Origin: Nansenia antarctica
Taxonomy: Eukaryota; Chordata; Actinopteri; Argentiniformes; Microstomatidae
Length of the DNA stretch: 64,000 nt
Reading direction: 5' to 3'
Assembly: GCA_963989245.1 (NCBI GenBank)
Contig: OZ022348.1
Location: 652,713 to 716,712, forward strand
Below are positions 10,621 to 20,500 of this stretch, in pieces. Both the position numbers and the translations under genes were made by a program. The number at the start of each line of letters is the position of its first letter. The stretch's first letter is position 1. The notes beneath the pieces were generated by a model. It was given only the letters and a program-made list of their open reading frames with translations, was not told where the DNA came from and searched no databases.

Positions 10621-11640
10621 CACTACCGTTCAAAAGTTTGGGGTCACTTAGAAATTTCCGTATTTTTTAAAGAAAAGCACAGTTTTTTTCAATGAAGATA
10701 ACATTAAATTAATCAGAAATACACTCTATACATTGTTAATGTGGAAAATGACTATTCTAGCTGCAAACATCTGGTTTTTAATGGAATATCTACATAGGTG
10801 TGTAGAGGCCCATTTCCAGCAACCGTCACTCCAGCGTTCTAATGGTACATTGTGTTTGCTAATCGCGTTAAAAGCTAATGGATGATTAGAAAAACCTTGA
10901 AAACCCTTGTGCAATTACATTAGCACAGCTGAAAACAGTTTTGCTGGTTAGAGAAGCTATACAAATGGCCTTCCTTTGAGCTAGTTGAGTATCTGGAGCA
11001 TCACATTTGTGGGTTCGAGTATACTCTCAAAATGGCCAGAAAAAGATAACTTTCATATGAAACTCGACAGTCTATTCTTGTTCTTAGAAATGAAGGCTAT
11101 TCCATGTGAGAAATTGCCAAGAAACTGAACATGTCCTACAACGGTGTGTACTAGTCCCTTCAGAGAACAGCACAAACAGGCTCTAAACAGAGTAGAAAGA
11201 GAAGTGGGAGGCCCCGGTGCACAACTGAGCAAGAAGACAAGTACATTAGAGTCTCTAGTTTGAGAAATAGACGCCTCACAGGTCCTGAACTGGCAGCTTC
11301 ATTAAATGGTACCCGCAAAACGCCAGTGTCAACGTCTACAGTGAAGAGGCGACTCCGGGATGCTGGCCTTCTAGGCAGAGTGGCAAAGAAAAAGCCATAT
11401 CTGAGACTGGCCAATAAAAGGAAAAGATTAATATGGGCAAAAGAACACAGACATTGGACAGAGGAAGATTGGAAAAAAGTGTTATGGACAGACAAATCGA
11501 AGTTTGAGGTGTTTTGATCACACAGAAGAACATTTGTGAGACGCAGAACAAGTGAAAAGAGTGCTGGAGGCGCAGGAGAAGGAGCGCAGCATCACACAGC
11601 TACGGCTGGCCCTGGGGGAGAAGGAGAGGCAGCTGCAGGT

Positions 11641-11685
<45 letters not shown>

Positions 11686-12378
11686 ACATACACATACACA
11701 CACACATAGTAACATACACACACACACTCACACACACACACACCACATATGTCATATTGCATCTGTCAAGCATGGTGGAGGTAATGTGATGGTCTGGGGC
11801 TGCTTTTGTACATGCTAAAAGGGATTTTGAATAAGGAAGGCTATCACTAAATTTTGCAACGCCATGCCATACCCTGTGGACAGCACTTGATTGGAGCCAA
11901 TTTCCTCCTACAACAGGACAATGACCCAAAGCACACCTCCAAATTATGCAAGAACTATTTAATGAAGAAGCAGGCAGCTGGTATTCTGTCTGTAATGGAG
12001 TGGCCAGCGGAGTCACCAGATCTCAACCCCATTGAGCTGTTGTGGGAGCTGCTTGACCGTATGGTACGCAAGAAGTGCCCATCAAGGGAGGTGCTTCAGG
12101 AAGCGCGGGGTGAAATTTCTTCAGATTACCTCAACAAATTAACCGCTAGAATGCCAAAGGTCTGCAATGCTGTAATTGCTGCAAAGGAAGCATTCTTTGA
12201 CGAAAGCAAAGTTAGAAGGACAAAATTATTATTTCAAATAAAAAATCATTATTTCTATCCATGTCAATGTCTAGACTATATTTTCTATTCATTTTGCAAC
12301 TCATTTGATAAATAAAAGTGCAAGTTTTCATGGAAAACACGAAATTGTCTGGGTGACCCCAAACTTTTGAACGGTAGT

Positions 12379-12379
<1 letters not shown>
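10621..12379 (+). mobile_element. Tc1-like DNA transposon with foreign insert, inactive
   Basis: Terminal inverted repeats CACTACCGTTCAAAAGTTTG (10621) and its complement ending at 12379 are flanked by TA at 10619-10620 and 12380-12381, the target duplication of Tc1/mariner. The transposase is broken: an early stop after MARKR at 11033, then RLTGPELAASLNGTRKTPVS, a DNA-binding region, and VLWTDKSKFEVF with the first catalytic Asp. After the insert come LLQQDNDPKHTSKL (second Asp) and ESPDLNPIELLWELLDRM (Glu), a DD34E arrangement. About 200 bp (11561-11760) of non-transposon sequence lies between the first and second Asp. The element landed at a TA in the (ATT)n tail of the L2 copy, so it is younger than that LINE. 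Confidence 0.9.
11561..11760 (+). other. Foreign segment inside Tc1: exon-like coiled-coil piece, splice donor and (CA)n
   Basis: Bases 11561-11638 read 26 codons without a stop (VLEAQEKERSITQLRLALGE, then KERQLQ) and end at a donor-like CAG|gtggga, followed by a long (CA)n tract to about 11745. The heptad-rich E/K/Q/L sequence looks like one exon of a cellular coiled-coil protein plus the start of its intron. The parent gene is not recognised. The left junction shares bases with the expected transposase sequence (TGCTGGAGG, from memory of other Tc1 copies), suggesting repair at microhomology. Confidence 0.6.

Positions 12380-12450
<71 letters not shown>
12380..12450 (+). repeat. (ATT)n microsatellite, tail of the L2 LINE
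   Basis: About 23 ATT units directly follow the right Tc1 end. They complete the L2 3' tail that was cut at 10620. Confidence 0.85.
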
Positions 12451-12453
<3 letters not shown>

Positions 12454-13000
12454 GAGGAACTGACCCAAGACAGGCTTTTCCATCTACGGAGCACCAACAA
12501 ACACAAGTTGGTGGTGACAGGGGAGGACCCATGCCCCATCGAGATCAAGATGGAAGAAAGAAGGAACCACTATGATCAAGAAGATCAGCAGGAAGAAGCT
12601 GACACCATCATTGTCCAACAAGTCCTGATGTGTGCTGGAGAAGCCCCTCAAATCTCTGTGGTTTCTGACCACACAGACGTGTTTGTCCTCCTCCTTCACC
12701 ATCACCTTCAGGCAGGGCTGGATGTACCACTCATCATGGAATCCCCCCGCAAGGAAAGGGCAACAGTGGACCACTATTATACTAAATCAAGTCGACACTT
12801 GCCAAGCATTCACAAGAAATTGTCAAGAACCTTTCATCAGTCCATGTATGAATGTAATGCCATATCGGGATGCAACACCGTAGCGTCTTACTATGGGTTG
12901 GGAAAAGGCTCTGTCATCAAAGTCCTGAAAGCTGAGTACGAACTATCAGCCATTGGTAATGTGGATGCACCGTTCCAGCAAGTCCTCGACCAATATGTTC

Positions 13001-13395
13001 TTATTCCTGTTGTAAAGCACTTTGAGCTGCATTTCTTGTATGAAAGGTGCCATATAAATAAAGCTTTACTTACTTACTTACTTAAAAAAAATCTTTCAAA
13101 TTAATGAATAGTAACACAAAAAATACATTGTACATACATGAGTATGAGTAAACATGAGTGAACATAAATTTGATGCATTTGATTTGAGTATTTTGCATGA
13201 ATATTTGGCATTTCGGGCATGAAGGGGTTAATATCTGAAATGCACAAGGGCTATCACAGGGCACCTTCCTGTATGTTGAAGAGGTACCCCCAAGCAACAA
13301 GAAACAGCAGAGAAAAAAAACTTTACCTGACAAAACAAGGTTCATCCAAAAAAAAAAAAAAAAAAAAAGCTTTGGCTCCCGGACTATCAGTGTTG
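13001..13395 (+). repeat. Right inverted arm, non-coding part
   Basis: This is the reverse-orientation counterpart of 3410-4275. It carries the L2-like tail with a TTAC microsatellite (13001-13084), the GGGCATGAAGGGGTTAATAT block (13217), 46 bp absent from the left arm (about 13240-13285), the GGTACCCCCAAGCAA block, TTTACCTGACAAAACAAGG and an A20 run at 13349-13368. It stops about 15 bp before the stop codon of the minus-strand kinase gene. Confidence 0.7.
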
Positions 13396-13755
13396 TTTCA
13401 CATCTTCACTCTCCTCTTTGGCTTTGAGTCTTGCCCTTTCATAGGTCTCTGCCATCTTCTCTCTGAGTAGCTCCTTTGACGTTGTTTTTGGTCTGTCCTG
13501 CTTCTCATTTCTCTCTTCTGCCTCCTTTTCCTCTAATGCACGTTTCTTTTCGTCCTTCTCCTTCTCATTTTCTCTCTTTCTCTGTTGCTCCTCCCAGTCT
13601 TTTATTTTCATATCGGCCTCCTTTATTTTTTGCATCGCAAGTTCAATTTTAGCAATTTTTTTCTGTTCCTCCCATTTCTCTTTCTCTTGCTTCTTCTCCT
13701 GTCTCCTCTCCTGATACTGTTTTATCTTCCGTTGATAGTCTAGTACTCTGGTACT
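13387..13755 (-). CDS. DAPK-like kinase last exon 12 (coiled coil and stop)
   Basis: 369 nt from acceptor GGCACTAG|AGTACC to TGA at 13389-13387, in phase with exon 11. It encodes STRVLDYQRKIKQYQERRQE, IELAMQKIKEADMKIKDWEE and ends KELLREKMAETYERARLKAK, EESEDVKQH. It is less repetitive than exon 11 and has a Met/Ile/Leu heptad pattern typical of a true coiled coil. About 15 bp after the stop codon the inverted-arm repeat begins, so the 3' UTR must be transposon-derived. No AATAAA was found on this strand within 350 bp. Confidence 0.6.
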   Translation of the reverse strand, partial: STRVLDYQRKIKQYQERRQEKKQEKEKWEEQKKIAKIELAMQKIKEADMKIKDWEEQQRKRENEKEKDEKKRALEEKEAEERNEKQDRPKTTSKELLREKMAETYERARLKAKEESEDVKQH

Positions 13756-13909
13756 CTAGTGCCATTCACACATCATTACTACCAGTCTTTAAAAGGTCTG
13801 GGGAACACAGGAAACAACCCAGGTAAAAAATCTATATCTTCTCCTGAACCGATAATGCACTTTGATTTTGTGTGCCTGTCCAGGCGAAACGCCTCCATTT
13901 CTACCACTA

Positions 13910-13950
<41 letters not shown>

Positions 13951-16036
13951 ACACACCACATGAGAACATCATTATGGCGATGCTAGGAAGAGATGGAGCC
14001 ATCCCCCCACCCTCCCCTCTCCCCCCACCACTCTCCCCTCTCCCTCCACCACCCTCCCCTCTCCCCCCACCACCCCCCTTTCTCCCCCCACCACCCTCCC
14101 CTCTCCCTCCACCACCCTCCCCTCTCCCCCCACCACCCTCCCCTCTCCACCACCCTCCCCTCTGCCCTCCACTACCCCAGCACCCTGAGAGGGGTGCCTA
14201 TCAGCCCACCACCCTCTCCCCCCTTCTCTTTTGTTCCTTCTCTTTCTTTTTCTTGTCCTTCTTCTGTATTTTCTTTTCCGTCTTTAGTCTCCTTTTCTCT
14301 TCTTCTGCAAACCTTTTATTTTCCTTTTCCTTCTCCTTATTCTCATTTTCAAGTTTCTTTATTCTCTCTTTTGCGTTCTTTTTTTCCTCCTCTAGTCTAA
14401 TCTTCTCTTCCTTCTCTTTCTCTTTCTTCTCTTTCTCTTGCTTTTTGTTATTCTCTTTCTGTTGCTTTTTTTCTTCCTCCAACTTCACTTTCGCTTGCTT
14501 TTTTGCCTCCTCTGATTTCAGTTTCTCCTCCTTCTGTCGACGTTTCTCCTCCTTTTCAATCTCTTTCTTTTTTTGCTCAAGGCTCTTCTCTTTCTCTTTC
14601 TTCTCCTTCTCTTGCTTTTTCTTATTCTCTTTCTGTTGCTTTTTTTCTTCCTCCAACTTCACTTTCGCTTGCTTTTTTGCCTCCTCTGATTTCAGTTTCT
14701 CCTCCTTCTGTCGACGTTTCTCCTCCTTTTCAATCTCTTTCTTTTCTTTGCCAGGCGGTGAGTGACGTCCCACTGGGGCCTCTTGGGGGGGATGAAGGCA
14801 AGAGTCAATTCTCTGTGGAAAGAAAAAGCACTAAGGCTTAGGCTGTGTTCGAAATGGCATACTAGCATACTGCATACTAGCATACTCAATGAGTATATAC
14901 TGTATACTGCCTACTAAATTCATAATAAGTATGCCAATACCAGCCAACCGTTTACACTGCAGTATGCATACTGCATCCCAGAATGCATTTCGCAGGTCCA
15001 GGAGCGGGGATTTTAAATCCTCTATTTAAACAAATATTGGCTAAAAGCTGTAATTTTGGTTCTACAAGTGTTAACATGTCATTTTATGAAGTTTTAATAT
15101 GTTTTCAGGTGAGAAAGTAACCATATATTCCAAAAATGTGATGTATGTATCTGATCTGACGTTACCTTAGTTACCGTAGATACCCGTAGATACTACTTCG
15201 ACATAGTCAGAACTTAATAGCTAAACAAGTTGTAAAAAGATTTACAGATTTTTTTACATACTACTCATAAACATTTTAGCTAGTCAGATCTCGCATACTG
15301 TACAGTGTGAACGCTCTGGCATACTAAAATCTAGTATGAGTAGTATGCTAGTATGCCATTCCAAACACAGCCTTACAACGTAGCACACAAACCCAACACC
15401 AGATGAGTCACATAGCATTTTTCGTTTTTTTCTTTAAAGCCCATGTGACTTCCACCTATGGGTGTTGTATTGCCACAAAGAGCATGGTGGCGCAGTCGGA
15501 CCTGTATAGGAGGGAAGACTACACCGGGAGGAGATGGCATGTCATTCATCAGGGGAAGAGGGCCAGGCGGTGAGTGACGTCCCACTGGGGCCTCTTGGGG
15601 GGGATGAAGGCAAGAATCCTACAACGTAGCACACAAACCCAACACCAGATGAGTCACATAGCATTTTTCGTTTTTTTCTTTAAAAAAAATAATCTGACAA
15701 AATAAATCCACAATTCCAAACGAATTCTATTACTCAACTACATGGAGAAAATATTGGCTATACCCAGCAAACACAGTTGAACCTTGAAGTTAGGCTGTGG
15801 TGAGGTTGTGGACAACATTCTCGGAATAGTCGGCTGTAGTGTGGCAACATGTTGGAAGGCACCTACCAGATGGGCTAAAGGCTAAAGGCTCCGCAGTTAC
15901 GTTGTCGCGACCCTTAGTAGTATTAAAGTAGCATTTCATTGGCTACCTTCTAACAACGTTGCAACCTCACAGGAGGTTAACACACAGGCAACAACTTGGC
16001 TGTGTTTGCTGGGTACCTTAGTGTCATAGCATTGGC

Positions 16037-16108
<72 letters not shown>

Positions 16109-17464
16109 TTTATTTGAAAAGCACTTTTCCTGCAAACTTTGCAACTCGAAGTGCTTTAAAATATCCACACAGCATAAAAAAAACTAAAAAAACAATAGTA
16201 ATCAATAAAACACAATAGCAATAATATAAACTACATAATAAAACAAGAATAAGCCATACAGTCCACAAAGATAAACAAAATAACTAAATAATATAAAAAA
16301 TACTATACGATTTAAGTAAATATGCAAATATATACAAATATATAGATTCATCAACTAACATTAAAATATACATTAGATATTAATAATATTAACATAAATA
16401 ACATTATTAGATATAAGATATTATTATTATTATTAAATGGAAAGAGAAGACAAAGCTAACATACCGAAAGGGGGCGTCGTGGAAACGAAGAATTCCTCCT
16501 TTTTCTACCCCTCCTTAACTGTAGAAGTATCTCATTCTTCTTTTTCTCTCTTTCTTTCCTTTTCTCCTCTTCTTTCATTAATGTTGCTTCTTTTTGATTG
16601 AAAAGGTTTTCTCTCTTAACAACCTTTATGTGGTCCTCCTCTTTAGTATCCTCTTCCAGCATCCTACTTAATCCTTCCAGTACCCTCTCTTCTTCCTGTA
16701 AACTTTTCATGAGAAGCACTGCCTTTATTAGCTCTGGTTCGAGACATTCAAGATTACCCGGATCTGGAAGGCAAGGGCCGGGGCGCTTAGGCAACGGGCG
16801 TGGAGGGGGGGAAGGCCGGCCGGCTGGGAAGCCAGACATGAGGGTTAGGGAGCCCATGTGAGAGGAGCCCATGTGACTTCCACCTATGGGTGTTGTATTG
16901 CCACAAAGAGCATGGTGGCGCAGTCGGACCGGTATAGGAGGGAAGACTACACCGGGAGGAGATGGCATGTCATTCATCAGGGGAAGAGGGCCAGGCGGTG
17001 AGTGACGTCCCACTGGGGCTTCTTGGGGGGGATGAAGGCAAGAGTCCTACAACGTAGCACACAAACCCAACACCAGATGAGTCACATAGCATTTTTCGTT
17101 TTTTTCTTTAAAAAACAAAATCTGACAAAATAAATCCACAATTCCAAACGAATTCTATTACTCAACTATATGGAGAAAATATTGGCTATACCCAGCAAAC
17201 ACAGTTGAACCTTGAAGTTAGGCTGTGGTGAGGTTGTGGACAACATTCTCGGAATAGTCGGCTGTAGTGTGGCAACATGTTGGAAGGCACCTACCAGATG
17301 GGCTAAAGGCTAAAGGCTCCGCAGTTACGTTGTCGCGACCCTCAGTAGTATTAAAGTAGCATTTCATTGGCTACCTTCTAACAACGTTGCAACCTCACAG
17401 GAGGTTAACACACAGGCAACAACTTGGCTGTGTTTGCTGGGTACCTTAGTGTCATAGCATTGGC

Positions 17465-17518
<54 letters not shown>

Positions 17519-20500
17519 TTTATTTGAAAAGCACTTTTCCTGCAAACTTTGCAACTCGAAGAGCCGGTTTCACAGACAAGGCTTAAGCCTAATCCTAGAC
17601 TAAACAACATCTTCAATGGAGATTTTACATTGAAAGTGTGATTTAGTCCAGGACTAGGCTTAAGCCTTGTCTCTGAAACCGGCCCGAAGTGCTTTAAAAT
17701 ATCCACACAGCATGAAAAAAACCAAACAAACAATAGTAATCAATAAAACACAATAGCAATAATATAAACGACATAATAAAACAAGAATAAGCCATACAGT
17801 CCACAAAGATAAACAAAATAACTAAATAATAGAAAAAATACTATACGATTTAAGTAAATATGCAAATATATACAAATATATAGATTCATCAACTAACATT
17901 AAAAGATACATTAGATATTAATAAATAAATGGAAAGAGAAGACAAAGCTAACATACCGAAAGGGGGCGTCGTGGAAACGAAGAATTCCTCCTTTTTCTAC
18001 CCCTCCTTAACTGTAGAAGTATCTCATTCTTCTTTTTCTCTCTTTCTTTCCTTTTCTCCTCTTCTTTCATTAATGTTGCTTCTTTTTGATTGAAAAGGTT
18101 TTCTCTCTTAACAACCTTTATGTGGTCCTCCTCTTTAGTATCCTCTTCCATCATCCTCCTTAATCCTTCCAGTACCCGCTCTTCTTCCTGTAAACTTTTC
18201 ATGAGAAGCACTGCCTTTATTAGCTCTGGTTCGAGACATTCAAGATTACCCGGATCTGGAAGGCAAGGGCCGGGGCGCTTAGGCAACGGGCGTGGAGGGG
18301 GGGAAGGCCGGCCGGCTGGGAAGCCAGACATGAGGGTTAGGGAGCCCATGTGAGAGGAGCCCATGTGACTTCCACCTATGGGTGTTGTATTGCCACAAAG
18401 AGCATGGTGGCGCAGTCGGACCGGTATAGGAGGGAAGACTACACCGGGAGGAGATGGCATGTCATTCATCAGGGGAAGAGGGCCAGGCGGTGAGTGACGT
18501 CCCACTGGGGCCTCTTGGGGGGGATGAAGGCAAGAGTCCTACAACGTAGCACACAAACCCAACACCAGATGAGTCACATAGCATTTTTCGTTTTTTTCTT
18601 TAAAAAAAAAATCGGACAAAATAAATCCACAATTCCAAACGAATTCTATTACTCAACTACATGGAGAAAATATTGGCTATACCCAGCAAACACAGTTGAA
18701 CCTTGAAGTTAGGCTGTGGTGAGGTTGTGCCAAAGCACAAGGGAATATCATATCATTTAATATATTTAATAATATGATGCAGCCATTTTGCAGAGACTAT
18801 ACAGAGAGTAAACACATGGCCCATACTTAGTCTCTTCACCGTGTTCCAACTAATTGTGCATTATTGTATCACATTCACACACTCTATTCTCTCACCTTGA
18901 TCCAAGGGTGTAGTAGACATTCCTCTGCTGTCATTCTCTCTCTGTTTGAGGAGATAATCACAGAATTACTAGTACCATACAGATGTGTACTGATATTAAT
19001 CAACAAATGTATTGTAATCATATGTGACACGGTCTGGTCAATCAGTCCGCAAGTCAGCATCTGATTTGATGTTCGGACTTTTCTTTCGAAACATGTTAAC
19101 ACATTTTTTATAATGACACACTCGCTTATCAACTAACACAGCTTGTTTTGTGAGCCTGCTGACAATGTAAAGTAGTGTTATAGTTAACTAGGTAGTAGTG
19201 GGAATTACTCACCGAATCCATTGCATTGCAGTATTTTGGCTTGACTAGCGAGTTCGTGTTGTGATTTTCAAAAACTTTGAAAAGTATTTCCGTGTTTCAA
19301 AATAAAAGTCGGAACATTTTGATTGGTTGCCGACTTGCGGCCCAAATGACCGGACCGTGTCACATATAAATTATATCAAAATATGAGTAATAGATTGTTT
19401 GATTACATTGGGTCTTTAACCAGCAGTTTTTCAATAAAGTCTTTGGCCATGACACTGGTCTGGCTGAAATAGTTCTCCTCAAACTCGTAGATCATCCCCA
19501 CAACCTTCAGTAGTGTCTCATCATCATTATCTCCTTGAAAAGGGGACATGCCACTCAACCTGTAAAATAGGGTGGTGTTAGGGAGACATTAGGGAGCTAG
19601 ATACTAGCTAACACTGTAATACTGCATCCACAGTGAAGTTCAACCTGTCAGCTTATCTTTGGATACTCACAATATGTAGGTTATGACGCCAATACTCCTG
19701 TATAGACAAGAGATACAAAGAGTAATGAAAGACTGTATTCAAAACAAGAAGAACTACATCTAGCCTACCACAACTATGACTACTGCATGGTTAATCCAGG
19801 AGTGTTAGGGCCTATGGTATCCCTCTTTGTCTTATGAACAACTTAAGATACAAATGAAAATTAATATAGTTTAATTTGTCAGTATAATGCACCTATTTGC
19901 TCATAGTAACATGTAAAATGGTTTACCACATGTCAGCGGCCTCACTCAGGGGTTCATAGTTGATCACCTCAGGGGCTGGGAGGGAGTGAGGATGGGGGGA
20001 GGAGTGAAATAGCAGAAATGTCATTATTCATTCATTGCACATTTATCTGTGCACTAGTTGTAAAAGTTCATATTCTGACAAATCATACTTAAAATGTGTT
20101 GTTGACTCGTCCCTCTCTTGTATTTGTTCGTTTTAGTACACAGAACTAGGGGTGGGCATCGACGATCGATAATTGATCGATAAGGATCTTGGTCGATCAC
20201 AAAATAAAACATTTGGTCGATCACAAAAAAAATAAAAATTAGATCCTTATCGATCAATTATCGATCGTCGATGCCCACCCCTACACAGAACCTTAGTTTC
20301 CCAAATCTGTGCAAAAATGATGATAATGGACCATTAAAAGTCTAACACACATAATCATACCCAATACCCAATACAGAGCAATACTGTAATACTGGTGATA
20401 ATGGAGAGGGCAGGATTAAGAACCAAGAGATGAAGAGAAATTAAAACAATCTACTCTGCAACATGAGTGTCGGTCATGCAGTTAAACAAGGCCGAAAGTC

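Larger units (their letters stand above)
9046..12448 (+). mobile_element. L2-clade LINE (RT portion), itself split by a Tc1 element
   Basis: The plus strand encodes L2-type reverse-transcriptase blocks: LKLAAITPILKKPGLAPDTP, NNYRPISNLTFLSKILEKVV, then in another frame TINHSILLARLQHIGITGTA, GVPQGSVLGPLLFILYI and CYADDTQLYLSSKT. The C-terminus (ITPVLQNLHWLPVKYRIQFK) lies near 10250-10310. At least three frameshifts or stops make it inactive. The 3' tail (TTTGTAAAGCGTCTTTGAGT...CTAATGTA) ends at 10620, and its (ATT)n tail continues at 12380-12448 on the far side of the Tc1 insertion. The copy is 5'-truncated and starts at the PIN-like ORF junction near 9046. Confidence 0.8.
8147..13000 (+). pseudogene. 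PIN-like nuclease-family ORF (right arm copy), split by insertions
   Basis: One copy of the PIN-like ORF is spread over three blocks: 8147-8361 (DFNHYALWLCSEALKRVA, then KSVTRDVRETGVNKKH), 8938-9045 (LLLSTKLPAQKVV, then YNKKQLNLLLY) and 12449-13000 (EELTQDRLFHLRSTNKHKLV, EEADTIIVQQVLMC, ISVVSDHTDVFVLLLHHHL, AISGCNTVASYYGLGKGSVI). Joined, these match the uninterrupted left copy (4276-4905, inverted), so 8362-8937 and 9046-12448 are insertions. This copy keeps the GCNT/GLGKG region that the left copy lost. Some acidic positions differ (DHTD for DDTD). It is clearly dead. The function of the parent protein is unknown; the nuclease assignment is a fold-level guess. Confidence 0.6.
15621..18729. 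repeat. Tandem units carrying the 194-codon exon (two full, one partial)
   Basis: Unit starts (ACAACGTAGCACACAAACCC) lie at 15621, 17049 and 18541. Units are 1428 and 1492 bp, and the third stops at 18729 inside a MITE. Each full unit holds a TACCCAGCAA MITE, an (AAT)n tract with an L2-like tail, AT-rich intron and one 582-bp exon. Length differences come from a 133-bp MITE in the second unit and a shorter AT-rich stretch at about 17920. Confidence 0.9.

Noticed and set aside
13974..14765. Plus-strand frame rich in Pro then Ser/Phe
   Set aside because: It is the antisense of the G-rich intron and the K/E exon of the minus-strand kinase gene.
15373..15585. Third 194-codon exon as a functional exon
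   Set aside because: It lacks the 3' half and a donor and would run into a stop after intron-derived residues.
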